NCBI RefSeq assembly: GCF_018129995.1
Contig: NZ_JAFCKS010000001.1
Coordinates: 1,027,001-1,091,000, forward strand
DNA length: 64,000 nt
Source: Bradyrhizobium sp. SZCCT0153
GTDB taxonomy: Bacteria > Pseudomonadota > Alphaproteobacteria > Rhizobiales > Xanthobacteraceae
Direction of reading: 5' to 3'
Every line of letters starts with the position of its first letter. The first letter of the stretch is position 1. Below, piece after piece: positions 8,803-18,296 of this stretch. Below the pieces are notes generated by a model. It saw nothing but the letters and a program-made list of their open reading frames with translations, did not search any database and was not told the DNA's origin. The translations under genes and the position numbers were made by a program.

Positions 8803-10014
8803 ATGCGAATTCTCATCGTTTCAGCTTTCTTTCCGCCCTTTGTCCAAGGCGGAGCCGAAATTTCCGCGCGCAATCTGGCGGCGTGGCTCGTTGCGAACGG
8901 CCATGAGGTCGCCGTCCTGACCACATCACCGGCTCCGGAGGACGAGGTGAGGGGGGCGATCGTTGACGGTCTCAAAGTCTGGCGCATTCACATGCCTCGG
9001 CCGTACGCGGTGTTTGAAGCTGCTCAAAAATCCGGTCTGCAGAAATCCATCTGGCATCTTCAAGACCATTTTGACCCTCGCAACAACTGGATCATGCGTC
9101 AGGTGCTGGACGAATTTGTCCCCGACATGGTCAACATACACGTCCTGCAAGGCATCGGCTGGAATACCCTTCGCGCGATCGGTGCCAGGAACATACCTGT
9201 CGTCTTCACGATTCATGACCTCAGCCTCGCCTGCGTGAGGATGGCGATGTTCAAGTCCGGTCGCGAGTGCGAGCGCCAATGCGCGCCTTGCGCGTTTTCG
9301 TCGAGAGCGAAGCTCGGCTTTCTCCGCTCCGTTCCACGACTGGGATTCGTGTCGCCTTCGCTTGCAATTTTCCGTCGGCTGTCGGCATTTCAACCGATCC
9401 AGACTTGGCTCCATGACCACATCCTGAACCCGAACAAGTCGCCGGACCCGACAGTCGAGAAGGAAGGATCGAGAACCGTTCGTTTCCTGTATGTCGGGCG
9501 TCTGCATGAGTCCAAGGGGTTGTACGTTCTGCTCCAGGCCCTCGAGCCGCTGTCGGCACGCCATGATTTCAAGCTGACGTTGGTCGGGACCGGCCCCAGC
9601 GAAGATGATCTCAGGCGGCGCTTCGGTGATCATCGCTGGATCGAGTTCGCCGGCCATGTCTCGGTGCAGGAAGTCGCCAACCGCATGGCGCAGAGCGATC
9701 TCCTGTTCGTGCCGTCCATATGGTTCGAAAATTCCCCCGGCGTGATCGTTGAAGCTCTCGGGCAGGGGCTTCCCGTCATGGGGAGCAATGCCGGCGGAAT
9801 ACCGGAACTCATCACACACGAGAAAAATGGTATCCTTGTGGAGGCGGGCGATGTAAGAGCCTGGAGCGCCGCGATCGAGAAAATACTGGATCATCCGGAG
9901 CGTCTTGAGGCGTACAAGGACAGCGCCGGCGCGGCGATGCAAGAATTCAATCAGGACACTCTGGGGCGGCGAGTCGTTGCCTTCTATGAAAGCGTGAGGA
10001 CGCTACCGGTATGA
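8803..10014 (+). CDS. Glycosyltransferase family 4, copy 1
   Basis: A 403-residue GT-B transferase of the GT4 family, expected to add one sugar to the lipid-linked repeat unit on the cytoplasmic face. The N-terminus MRILIVSAFFPP with GGAEIS is the typical acceptor-domain start. The donor site is marked by the segment around ENSPGVIVEALGQGLPV. A cysteine cluster (Cys144, 156, 160, 163) follows HDLSLAC, a pattern seen in a subset of GT4 enzymes. It is paralogous to 16831-18057. The stop overlaps the next gene by ATGA, so the two are coupled. Confidence 0.92.
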   Translation: MRILIVSAFFPPFVQGGAEISARNLAAWLVANGHEVAVLTTSPAPEDEVRGAIVDGLKVWRIHMPRPYAVFEAAQKSGLQKSIWHLQDHFDPRNNWIMRQVLDEFVPDMVNIHVLQGIGWNTLRAIGARNIPVVFTIHDLSLACVRMAMFKSGRECERQCAPCAFSSRAKLGFLRSVPRLGFVSPSLAIFRRLSAFQPIQTWLHDHILNPNKSPDPTVEKEGSRTVRFLYVGRLHESKGLYVLLQALEPLSARHDFKLTLVGTGPSEDDLRRRFGDHRWIEFAGHVSVQEVANRMAQSDLLFVPSIWFENSPGVIVEALGQGLPVMGSNAGGIPELITHEKNGILVEAGDVRAWSAAIEKILDHPERLEAYKDSAGAAMQEFNQDTLGRRVVAFYESVRTLPV

Positions 10015-10766
10015 ATTCTTCCTCGACGGAGCAGCCGGCGGCAGACGCAACGAGCAGGTACAGGCAGGACGACTACGCGGCCGACAATCCGAACTGGCAC
10101 GAGGAAGACGCGCCGTGGAAGGTCTCGCATATTCGGACGATTCTGGAGCGCAACGCTATCCCGTGGGCAACGCTCGCCGATATCGGCTGCGGGACGGGTG
10201 CGATCGTCGGAATCCTGTCCAAGCAGTATCCGCAATCGAAACTTGAAGGTTTTGAGGTTTCTCCCTATGCTCATGAGCTGTCCCTCAAGCGAGCGTCGGA
10301 AAATCTAAGTTTCAGCATGCAGGATGCTTTTCAGAGCGGGAAGCATTTCGATCTGACCATGGCGATCGACGTGGTGGAGCACGTCGAGAACCCCTTTGAA
10401 TTCCTCAGGGCGATGGGGAAGATGTCTCGTTGGCAGGTCATCCATCTCCCGCTCGACATGAATGCTCTTGCGGTCGGACGTGGTTGGGTGCTGCCCGAAG
10501 CCCGTCGCACGTTGGGGCATATCCATTATTTCTCCCGGGATAGCGCGTTGTCGATGATTGCGGAATCCGGCCTGGAGACGATCGATTGCTTCTATACGGC
10601 TTGGGCGATCGACCAATCCTACAAGACCTGGAAGAAGCGGCTGGCCGCATGGCCCCGACGTTTGGCGTTTCGCGCCGCTCCCGACGCCACAGTTCGACTT
10701 GTCGGCGGATGGTCCCTCATGGTTCTCAGCCGTTCGAACTCGCCGCAGGCCGCGCAAGGCCGTTAG
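10011..10766 (+). CDS. SAM-dependent methyltransferase
   Basis: A 251-residue class I methyltransferase with motif I ADIGCGTGA at 56-64 and the post-motif segment MAIDVVEHVENPFEF. There is no membrane segment. Its place between two glycosyltransferase genes, with 4-base overlap upstream and a 4-base gap downstream, suggests that it methylates a sugar of the repeat unit or its lipid-linked precursor. That role is inference from context only. Confidence 0.85.
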   Translation: MNSSSTEQPAADATSRYRQDDYAADNPNWHEEDAPWKVSHIRTILERNAIPWATLADIGCGTGAIVGILSKQYPQSKLEGFEVSPYAHELSLKRASENLSFSMQDAFQSGKHFDLTMAIDVVEHVENPFEFLRAMGKMSRWQVIHLPLDMNALAVGRGWVLPEARRTLGHIHYFSRDSALSMIAESGLETIDCFYTAWAIDQSYKTWKKRLAAWPRRLAFRAAPDATVRLVGGWSLMVLSRSNSPQAAQGR

Positions 10767-10770
10767 AAGC

Positions 10771-11844
10771 ATGCCTGATGTCTTCCTGAACGGTCGGTTC
10801 CTTTCACAATCGCTGAGCGGCGTTCAGCGATTTGCCGCAGAAATCGTCAAGGCAATCGATCAATTGATCGATCGACAGCAGCTGCCTGCTCGGCTCAGCG
10901 ACGCAAGCTGGACCCTTCTGGTGCCTTCGAACGCCGAAGAACGTCTTTCACTGAAGCACATTCACATCGCAAGGGTCGGAACGCGCACCGGGCATGCCTG
11001 GGATCAGATCGATCTCGCCGTGGCGGCGCGGAACGGTACTCTCATCAGTCTGGCCAATTCCGGGCCCGTGCTCCATCGTCGGCATCATATCGTGCTTCAC
11101 GATGCGCAGGTCTTTCGTCACCCCGAGTTCTTCAGCCGCAGCTACGCGTCTTTCCATCGTGGTCTTGGACGGCTTTACGCGAGGACCGCGAACCTCATAA
11201 CCGTGTCGGAGTTCTCCCGGAGCGAACTCTCGGCTGTCCTCGGTGTCCCGTCCGACGCCATCACGGTTTGCTCGAATAGTGCGGAGCACCTCGCCGAGGT
11301 CGAACCGGACACTTCGATACTCGAAAGGCTCGACCTCGGTCCGGGCAGGTATTTTCTGGCGATTGGGTCCACGAAAAAGAACAAGAATATCCGGCTCGCA
11401 ACGGACGCGATCAAATCGATGCCGGCAGACCATCGGCTCGTGATCGTCGGCGCGGAGGATGAGCGCGTATTCCGGCACTCCGGTCCGATGCCCGATGAAC
11501 GAGTGATGCGTGTGGGGCAGGTCTCCGATGAGGCGATCGCGGCATTGTACCAGCACGCGGCAGCATTGATCTTTCCAAGCTTCTATGAGGGATTCGGTGT
11601 GCCTCCGCTCGAGGCGATGCTGTTCGGCTGCCCCGTGATCGCTTCGGATATTGCCGTGCTGCGAGAAATCTGTGGTGATGCAGCCGAATACTGCAACCCG
11701 ACGGATGCAGGGCAATTGTCGCTTCTGATGCACGAACGGATCGAAAAGGGGCCGCTGTCCGCCTTCGAGCGACAACGCCAAGCCGGCCGGCTGGCACGTT
11801 ATACGTGGACTTCGTCGGCCCTTGCGTTGCTGAATTCGATATAG
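10771..11844 (+). CDS. Glycosyltransferase family 4 (mannosyltransferase-like)
   Basis: A 357-residue GT4 enzyme. It shows [13 protein letters not shown], the segment [11 protein letters not shown], and the donor motif [15 protein letters not shown] with its EX7E glutamates. The frame is open 213 bases upstream inside the methyltransferase gene, but the ATG at 10771 begins a family-like N-terminus and follows the previous stop by four bases. It is the third gene of the 8803-11844 operon. The sugar added cannot be read from sequence. Confidence 0.92.
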   Translation: MPDVFLNGRFLSQSLSGVQRFAAEIVKAIDQLIDRQQLPARLSDASWTLLVPSNAEERLSLKHIHIARVGTRTGHAWDQIDLAVAARNGTLISLANSGPVLHRRHHIVLHDAQVFRHPEFFSRSYASFHRGLGRLYARTANLITVSEFSRSELSAVLGVPSDAITVCSNSAEHLAEVEPDTSILERLDLGPGRYFLAIGSTKKNKNIRLATDAIKSMPADHRLVIVGAEDERVFRHSGPMPDERVMRVGQVSDEAIAALYQHAAALIFPSFYEGFGVPPLEAMLFGCPVIASDIAVLREICGDAAEYCNPTDAGQLSLLMHERIEKGPLSAFERQRQAGRLARYTWTSSALALLNSI

Positions 11845-11927
11845 CGCCCGCTGTCACTGGCTCGCGGCGGCGAGCGGCCGCGCAATGGCGCCCTGAACCA
11901 CACCAAGGAAGGGAACTGAAACCCCAA

Positions 11928-13070
11928 TTAGTCGGAAGACGGCGCCGGCATGTTGCGTTCCGCGATTTTCGGAGATTGTCCCTGAAAGCTCGAGGTGACC
12001 GCCGCCGCCTTGGCGGGAACGAACAGGTTTTGCATCCAGCGGGCTTTCATCAGAGGGGCTTCTACCAGATGATGGAAGAGCACGGCGGCCAGCTGGCAGA
12101 CGACCAAAATTGTCACAAAATACAGGGCGTGCGGTAGCGCGATCGAATGGTCAAGTTTGACCGCGAACTTCACAAGCAGTGAGATCAGCGGATAATGAAT
12201 GAGGTAGAGCGCATATGAAGCCGCTCCTGCCTCCTCTAGCGGGCCAATTCGCCGGTTCAGGGATGGCATCGAACACGCGCCGTAGATGATTCCTGCGGCC
12301 CCCAGTCCGAACAGCAGAAGCTCAGCCTTTGCAGGAATCTGTTTCGAGATTGCGAAGTAGAAAGTGACGGCGAAAATGATCAGGCCGGCGAAGAGAAAGT
12401 AGGGGCCGCCGGCGGAGTATCCGCGAACATAAAGCCACGCAATGCCAACCCCTGCGAGAAAGAGCAGATGGTTGTTGTTGAAGATGAAATCGATAAGCCA
12501 GCCCTTCTCGTCGACCAACGCGAGAGGCAGGCCGACAAGGCCCCACGCGATCAGAACTCCGAATCCGATTCGCCGGTTCCACAGGAAGCAGACGAACATC
12601 GCGTAGAAAAGAATTTCATGGCGAAGCGTCCATTCCGTAGCCAGGATGACCTCTTCCTTTACGGGCAAGATCAGCAGCGACAGGGCGACGTCGGTGCTGC
12701 TCGGTACTCTCGTGGAGAAGCCGAGAAACGACAAGATGATCAGGGGAACAAGCACGATCCAAAGCGACGGATAGAGGCGGCGAAACCGTTTCGCCGCGAA
12801 CCTTGCGACGGCACTGCGGCTATTCTCGAGATCGCGATGATGCGCCAGGTAAATGACGAAGCCACTCAGGACGAAAAACAGCTGAACGCCGGAATGGCCT
12901 GCCTTGAACAATGGAAACGTGCTGACCCCGAAGTATTTCGGCATCAGCATGGTCACCTCGCAATGGTAGGCCACGACGAGCAGCGCTGCGATGCCTCGGA
13001 TCCAGTTCAACTGCAGCAGTTGTCCTTGCCGTGGCACCTGCGTTTCTCCTTTCGGAAGTTCGGGCTTCAT
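11928..13070 (-). CDS. OafA/YrhL-type membrane acyltransferase 1
   Basis: A 380-residue acyltransferase-3 family protein with about ten membrane helices. It is expected to move acetyl or another acyl group onto a sugar hydroxyl of the repeat unit from the cytoplasmic side. The conserved N-terminal helix LNWIRGIAALLVVAYHCEV carries the catalytic histidine and the RG motif, followed by FFVLSGFVI. The frame from ATG 13070 is full length. It follows the GT2 gene by 42 bases on the same strand, so the two form an operon. Confidence 0.9.
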   Translation of the reverse strand: MKPELPKGETQVPRQGQLLQLNWIRGIAALLVVAYHCEVTMLMPKYFGVSTFPLFKAGHSGVQLFFVLSGFVIYLAHHRDLENSRSAVARFAAKRFRRLYPSLWIVLVPLIILSFLGFSTRVPSSTDVALSLLILPVKEEVILATEWTLRHEILFYAMFVCFLWNRRIGFGVLIAWGLVGLPLALVDEKGWLIDFIFNNNHLLFLAGVGIAWLYVRGYSAGGPYFLFAGLIIFAVTFYFAISKQIPAKAELLLFGLGAAGIIYGACSMPSLNRRIGPLEEAGAASYALYLIHYPLISLLVKFAVKLDHSIALPHALYFVTILVVCQLAAVLFHHLVEAPLMKARWMQNLFVPAKAAAVTSSFQGQSPKIAERNMPAPSSD

Positions 13071-13112
13071 GAAAGCTGACTTTCCCCGTCAAGTCGCAGC
13101 GGAGCCCAAAGC

Positions 13113-13943
13113 TCAGCCTGCGCGTCCGCTGATCTTGTCCACGCCCGGCGGCCGGAATAGCGGAACGGTAAACCGCGACCTGAACAGAAGAAGGCTGCGA
13201 ATATGCGTCCTCCCTGCAAATGTGAGAGGACCGGCGGCGCTGGACCGCTGATGGTCATGAACCAATTGGGCCCCGGGCATGCCTTTGATCCTGTGTCCCG
13301 CCCGCCAGAGACGTGCGCAGAGATCGACATCCTCCATGTACAGGAAATAGCTCTCGTCCATTCCCCGGATCTGCTCGTATGCGCTGCGCCGGACGACGAA
13401 GCCCGTCCCCATCACCCATTCCGCATCAAACGGCCTTCCGGTCTCCCAAGCGTCCTTCATCAGGTGCTTTTCGGTACGCCCGGGCACCAGGGCCCCGATC
13501 CAGTCCACGCGCCGGGCAAGGACGTCGAACACCGAGTAGAAGCGGCGAGCCGAGTATTGCCGACTTCCGTCGGGATTGACGAGGTCCAGCCCGACCATTG
13601 CGGTTTCGGGACTGCGCTCCATGAAGTCTACGACGGAAGCGACGCTGTTGAACTCGAAATAGGTGTCGGGATTCAAGACGAGAAGATAATCGGCGGTGGT
13701 TGCCGCCACGCCCAGATTCACACCGGCTCCAAATCCGCCGTTGTGGTCGGCAACGATTGTTCGAATTCCGGGCAGGGCCTTGCGAACATCTTCGATCGAG
13801 TTATCTCCGGAACAGTTGTCCACGATCAGCACGCCGTCCGAATCCACCACGCGATGCTCCAGCATCGATTTCACGCAGCGAATGGTCAGTTGAGCGGTTC
13901 TGAAATTGACGATGATCGCCTGGAGCTTACCCGAACTGCTCAT
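13113..13943 (-). CDS. Glycosyltransferase family 2, rhamnosyltransferase-like
   Basis: A GT-A fold inverting transferase of 276 residues. It shows the UDP/dTDP-binding start AIIVNFRTAQLT, the metal-binding region LLVLNPDTYF, and GTGFVVRRSAYEQI with FLYMEDVDLCARLWRAG, typical of rhamnosyltransferases such as WbbL. The start at 13943 has AGGA upstream; an ATG at 13979 is also in frame. With dTDP-rhamnose made in the same locus, rhamnose is a reasonable but unproven donor sugar. Confidence 0.9.
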   Translation of the reverse strand: MSSSGKLQAIIVNFRTAQLTIRCVKSMLEHRVVDSDGVLIVDNCSGDNSIEDVRKALPGIRTIVADHNGGFGAGVNLGVAATTADYLLVLNPDTYFEFNSVASVVDFMERSPETAMVGLDLVNPDGSRQYSARRFYSVFDVLARRVDWIGALVPGRTEKHLMKDAWETGRPFDAEWVMGTGFVVRRSAYEQIRGMDESYFLYMEDVDLCARLWRAGHRIKGMPGAQLVHDHQRSSAAGPLTFAGRTHIRSLLLFRSRFTVPLFRPPGVDKISGRAG

Positions 13944-14032
13944 CGAGCGAGATTCCTGCAGAGTTGAAGGCCTAGTCATGCAAAACGTGCTCGCTATGAC
14001 AAACCGCGCCCGTGGCAGGATTCCCGCGTCCG

Positions 14033-14044
14033 TGTGACGTCACA
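14033..14044. promoter_or_regulatory. Perfect 12-base palindrome TGTGACGTCACA
   Basis: The palindrome lies 89 bases upstream of the chosen GT2 start, in the 14203-13944 spacer, where the promoter of the 13943-11928 operon should be. It looks like a dimeric operator. The factor is unknown. Confidence 0.35.
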
Positions 14045-14202
14045 ACTGCTGCTGATCTTTTGCATGAATTCCGATCTTCCTGGATGTGCTCGGCCTTCGT
14101 CGGTCCTGATGAGGTCATACCATAACTTTCCGGATGACCCCGTCACAAACCCAGCCGGGAGAGCCTCTATTTTTGTCATCATCGAGAAACTGCATGAGTG
14201 CG

Positions 14203-15318
14203 CTAACCCAGATTTTGCAGGAGAGACTGCGCAACTTTATGGGGTGCGAACGCCTCTCGTATTTCTGCGACGGTCTCGGTGGAGAGACGTTTTCCGGAAT
14301 TCAGAGTTGCGATCATCTGATCCGTCCATGCATCCACATTGGTCGGATCGCCAACGTATTCCGCTTTACCCAAGGTTGCTTCGGGAAGCGATGTCACGCC
14401 GCTGACGAGCGTCTGGACGCCGAAGCCCATAGCCTCCGCTGCCGGCATGCCGAAGCCTTCGTAGAGCGAGGGCAAGACGAAGAGCCTTGCGTTTCGATAG
14501 AGTTCGCCGAGATCTGCGTCCGACAATATGCCCGTCATCACGATGCGAGCGGCGGTCCTCTCACTCGCATTTTCGAAGATCAGACGCCTTTTCTCGTCGG
14601 AGGCTTTGCCGGCGAGATACAATTCGACTTCGGGCATCGATTGGGCGACTCGGTCGAAAGCCTTGATGAGTACTCCCAAATTCTTGTGCGGGAAGGGGTG
14701 GCTGACGGTGAGAACGTAAGGCCGGCTCGCAAGCCTGCGAGCCTCTTCGCTAACTTCGCCCTGTTCAAGCCTGGACCACTCGATGGCGTTGTAGATGACC
14801 TTGCATTTGTTAGCCGCCGCGTCCCCGAAATGGCGTCGAACGTACTCCTTCTCGGAATTTGATATCAGGAATACGAGGTCGGCTGTCTTGAACATGCGGG
14901 GAAGATAGAAGTCGAGCCAGGCAATTCTCTTGCGGGAATGGTACTGCGGCAGCACCTTGTACTGAATGTCGTGGAGTATTACGGCTGACTTGGCGCGGCT
15001 GCCGGGACGCCGCGGCGGAAGGAAATAGTTCGGATAGACTGCCCAGCCGTTCCCAGGCCTTTGCCATTCGAACATAAGCTCCTCGAGGAAGCGGCTGTTC
15101 TTGCCAGGAAGCGGGGATTGTCGCTGCTGCGCGATCGTCGGGGTTTTCGCCATCCACTGCAGAAATTCCGGGGAGAGGCGCTTCGGATCGGAAAAGGCGA
15201 GCGTCAATGCGGTCTTCGCCTTGTCGAGACCGTGAATGAGATTGTAGATCGCGGATTCCGTGCCGCCGATCTTGTGGTGATGTATTGCGAACAGCGGAAT
15301 GGTGAGTTCACTGGGCAT
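14203..15318 (-). CDS. Glycosyltransferase family 4
   Basis: A 371-residue GT4 enzyme. From the ATG at 15318 it starts MPSELTIPLFAIHHHKIGG, with the GT4 glycine motif near residue 18. The donor motif is PSLYEGFGMPAAEAMGFG. The frame is open 141 bases further upstream into the hydrolase gene, but that part lacks family-like sequence. It is the last gene of the leftward operon 18057-14203 (GT4, hydrolase, GT4). Confidence 0.92.
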   Translation of the reverse strand: MPSELTIPLFAIHHHKIGGTESAIYNLIHGLDKAKTALTLAFSDPKRLSPEFLQWMAKTPTIAQQRQSPLPGKNSRFLEELMFEWQRPGNGWAVYPNYFLPPRRPGSRAKSAVILHDIQYKVLPQYHSRKRIAWLDFYLPRMFKTADLVFLISNSEKEYVRRHFGDAAANKCKVIYNAIEWSRLEQGEVSEEARRLASRPYVLTVSHPFPHKNLGVLIKAFDRVAQSMPEVELYLAGKASDEKRRLIFENASERTAARIVMTGILSDADLGELYRNARLFVLPSLYEGFGMPAAEAMGFGVQTLVSGVTSLPEATLGKAEYVGDPTNVDAWTDQMIATLNSGKRLSTETVAEIREAFAPHKVAQSLLQNLG

Positions 15319-15388
15319 CACGTCGCTCGACCTCTGATCGCGCCAAGAACGGACGAGAGTCTCTCTGGGGTTCGGTCTTGTGGCAGCA

Positions 15389-16834
15389 TCAGTTGAGAAC
15401 CCGTACGGTGACCGGAGCGGACGCATCGATGTCGTAGACGACCGGATTCGGCCCAACATTGCCTTGCGGACCCGAGGCCGGCGCGGCCTCGTCGCACATC
15501 GGCCGTCCCAATGCGCCGGGCGGGTTCAATAGTTCGTATCGCGCCTTGACGGCCGAGTTTGAGGTCCAAAGAACGATGTTTTGTCGTGCGCCGCGTCGGG
15601 CCCTGAAAATGAAGACGTCCAGGAGCGGCTCTTGAACGTCAACGTGATCAGCCGAGCGAACGAGATCCGTTGCTTCACGCACAAAGCAGGCGGCCGGCTT
15701 TGGCTCATCGTGAAAGGTGAATAGACCGAAGTTCTGCTCCCTGTCCGTCGGACTCGGACCGATATCCTTCAATTCATGCACCCATATTCCCTTGATCCAG
15801 GGGATCGTCGCGCTCTGCATGATGAATTGAGCGAAGTTATAACCGGCAGCGAGTGGCAATAGGCCGCACGGCTCGGTGGACGTGGGCCAGCTGAATTCGG
15901 TCACGTAGATCGGCGTCACGACCCCGCCACGGTCCTGCATCAGTTCCTGCTGCAAACGCTTGACCCGGCCGATCAGTTCAGTGGCCGTTCTGTTTTGCGG
16001 CTTCAGGCAATGGTTGTAGAGGTGAACGGATAAGCCATCAGCGCCGTTCATAGCACCATCGCGGACGATTGCCCTCGCCCATTTCCAGTCGATATCGTCC
16101 CCTACAGCTCCGACGATAACTGCAGCTTGCGCATTCGCACTCTTGATGGCTCGAACCGCGGAATTTGCAACGCGGACATAGTTGACCGCCGATCGGGGAT
16201 CGCTGGCCGGTCCTTCGCCAACAAGTCTCGGCAGGCGTGTTCCCGTGCCGATGTCCATGTTCCATTCGTTCCAGATCTCATAGATCGGATCATATGGCCG
16301 TGTCAGCTCGACGACTTTTTTGAGGTAGGCATCGAATACTCCGAGCGCGTCATCGGACAGGGGCGGGATACCTCCCGGCACGAATGAGTTTGTAGACCCG
16401 ACATTGAGGACGGGCTTCAACTTCGTTTGAGGCAGAAAATTCATCAGCCGCTGCGACTTGACGAGGGTCGGACCTTGAGGCGGAAAGCTGAAGGATTGCC
16501 ACGGCAGGTAGTCGCGAAAAGATGCCGCGCCGATCTGCGCCAGCCCGTGCAGGGCCGTGGTTGCCGAGTCGTATCCGAGCGTGCGCACGAGGCCGAAATG
16601 TATGTTTGATCCGATCAGCAGCCGAGCTGCCGGATTGGCGCTGGTGACGGGCGGCAGAGTTACGGTTCGCTCCGCGGCCGCGGAGCGCTCGGCACCGAAA
16701 AACGCGACGCCGCACATCAGGCACCATGGAATGGCTCGACGCAGCACCGAATTGAACGGCGCGCCGGGACGTGCCGGACGCGACGAAGTACGATGATGGC
16801 CAGGCCTGCCGGTCAAAGATCCTGGGGCCTTCAT
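15389..16834 (-). CDS. Clan GH-A glycoside hydrolase, PslG/GH39-like, copy 2
   Basis: A 481-residue paralogue of 7395-8768. A basic leader and a hydrophobic segment near 35-53 form an export signal. The proposed acid/base Glu190 lies in YEIWNEWN and the nucleophile Glu313 in VTEFSWPT. Both copies share GLSVHLYNHC and the later segment with KPAAC and REA. The first ATG overlaps the stop of the upstream GT4 gene by four bases, so translation is coupled. Expected to act on the polymer in the periplasm, by analogy with PslG. Confidence 0.85.
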   Translation of the reverse strand: MKAPGSLTGRPGHHRTSSRPARPGAPFNSVLRRAIPWCLMCGVAFFGAERSAAAERTVTLPPVTSANPAARLLIGSNIHFGLVRTLGYDSATTALHGLAQIGAASFRDYLPWQSFSFPPQGPTLVKSQRLMNFLPQTKLKPVLNVGSTNSFVPGGIPPLSDDALGVFDAYLKKVVELTRPYDPIYEIWNEWNMDIGTGTRLPRLVGEGPASDPRSAVNYVRVANSAVRAIKSANAQAAVIVGAVGDDIDWKWARAIVRDGAMNGADGLSVHLYNHCLKPQNRTATELIGRVKRLQQELMQDRGGVVTPIYVTEFSWPTSTEPCGLLPLAAGYNFAQFIMQSATIPWIKGIWVHELKDIGPSPTDREQNFGLFTFHDEPKPAACFVREATDLVRSADHVDVQEPLLDVFIFRARRGARQNIVLWTSNSAVKARYELLNPPGALGRPMCDEAAPASGPQGNVGPNPVVYDIDASAPVTVRVLN

Positions 16835-18057
16835 TGGCTCGCAGGCCCGCGGAAATTGCGAATCTCGTCGATGAATTTGAGGTACTTCGCGCCGAGAAAG
16901 TCCTGATCGAACTCACGCGCGCGGCCCATCGCATTAGCCTGGTATCGGCCAAGCGTCTCGCGGTCCGACAGGACCTTTTCGAGGCCGGCGCGCCACGCAT
17001 CCACGTCTCCCGGCGGCAACAGCAGCCCCGTTTCATCGTGCTCGACGAGTTCGGGAATTCCGCCGAAGTTGCTGCCGAGCACGGGAACTCCCAGGCCGAG
17101 GGCCTGAATGACGACACCTGGCGAATTCTCCAGCCAGATCGACGGAATGCAAAGCACGTCGCTCGTCGCGATATGATTTATGGCTTCCTGCAGCGGAACG
17201 TGGCCCGTGAAGTTGATCCACGAATGATGACCGAACCTCTTTCGCAACGCGGGTTCATGTCCGCCGCCGCCAACGATCGTGAACGTGAACGGCCAGCGAT
17301 CCACGAGCCCCTCGGCGGCTTCAAGCAGGACATCTATTCCCTTCGCTTCGTGCAGCCGGCCCGCGTAGACGAATCGGACCGACGCTGAATCGGCGCGCTG
17401 GACTGTTGGCGACGGGTACTTGTTCGCGTTGAGAATGTGCGCGGTTGGGAATCGCTTCAGCGGCTGAAACTCGGCATTCCGTTCCAGATTGGCGCGGGAT
17501 GGAGAACAGAAACCGATTCGCCGCATCGAGAGAATCCCGCGCCGCTTTACGCTCGCCGAAAGCTTGCACACGCCGCATTGCGTTTCGCAGGTCTTTCCGT
17601 TGACGAACATCGTCAGCCGCAGGCAGGACAGCGCCAGGTCCGGCATGACGTACATCATCGGGAGATCGCGCTTGGCAAACTCCTGCAGAACGTTGTGTCC
17701 GATGCCCGTCAGATAATGCACATTGCAGAAGTCGGGCTTGAACTCGTCGAGCACGCGGCCGACGATACGCTGATTTCTCGGGTCCAGATGATCTTGCAGA
17801 TGCCACAACGGCTTCAGGTAAGTTTCATCGACGCGTCCCTGCTTATAGATCGGGTATGGCCGCGGCATGTAGATACTCCAGATTCTCATGCCATCGACGA
17901 GCTCGCCGTGCTTCTCCTCTGCGCGAGACTTTGCAGCCGTGAGTACGCCGATTTCATGTCCCTGCTTCTGGAGCCAGGAGGAGAGGTTGAAAGCAGAAAT
18001 CTCAGCACCACCGAGCACATTCGGAGGGAACATTGCCGAGACAACCAGAATGCGCAT
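16831..18057 (-). CDS. Glycosyltransferase family 4, copy 2
   Basis: A 408-residue paralogue of 8803-10014, alike from MRILVVSAMFPP through the conserved MPRPYP, WHLQDH and DPRN segments to the donor site ENSPGVVIQALGLGVPV. The cysteine cluster is kept (Cys145, 157, 161, 164). The ATG at 18057 is chosen because it matches the N-terminus of copy 1; the frame extends 51 bases upstream. It is coupled by ATGA to the hydrolase paralogue downstream. Confidence 0.92.
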   Translation of the reverse strand: MRILVVSAMFPPNVLGGAEISAFNLSSWLQKQGHEIGVLTAAKSRAEEKHGELVDGMRIWSIYMPRPYPIYKQGRVDETYLKPLWHLQDHLDPRNQRIVGRVLDEFKPDFCNVHYLTGIGHNVLQEFAKRDLPMMYVMPDLALSCLRLTMFVNGKTCETQCGVCKLSASVKRRGILSMRRIGFCSPSRANLERNAEFQPLKRFPTAHILNANKYPSPTVQRADSASVRFVYAGRLHEAKGIDVLLEAAEGLVDRWPFTFTIVGGGGHEPALRKRFGHHSWINFTGHVPLQEAINHIATSDVLCIPSIWLENSPGVVIQALGLGVPVLGSNFGGIPELVEHDETGLLLPPGDVDAWRAGLEKVLSDRETLGRYQANAMGRAREFDQDFLGAKYLKFIDEIRNFRGPASQ

Positions 18058-18243
18058 ACTTTCAAGCTCCAAATGACTAGCGGATCTGGCTCCTTTAAGC
18101 GCAGACACAGCGCCTTTTTATGACGTGCCCAGGTCATCCAGCATCTTGCAGTATCCGGGCCAAATGCCCGGCTCACCCGCTCCAGTCACAATGAACTGAG
18201 GCAGCCTAGCCGCGCACAACCCAAGAGATATTGGATGCGAATG

Positions 18244-18267
18244 CGGCGCTGCAGGATTGCAGCGCCG
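18244..18267 (-). terminator. Hairpin after the export lipoprotein gene
   Basis: A perfect 10-base stem with a 4-base loop (CGGCGCTGCA, GGAT, TGCAGCGCCG) begins 30 bases past the stop of the leftward 18297-19478 gene. No T-run follows, so this is a hairpin with a likely, not proven, terminator role. Confidence 0.5.
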
Positions 18268-18296
18268 AGTGCCGGTGCCATCCAGTCTGACGTGCG

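Noticed and set aside
8803..18057. Cysteine cluster in the two GT4 paralogues as a new metal site.
   Set aside because: The HD-C-G-C-C-C arrangement occurs in a subset of known GT4 enzymes, so it is not new.
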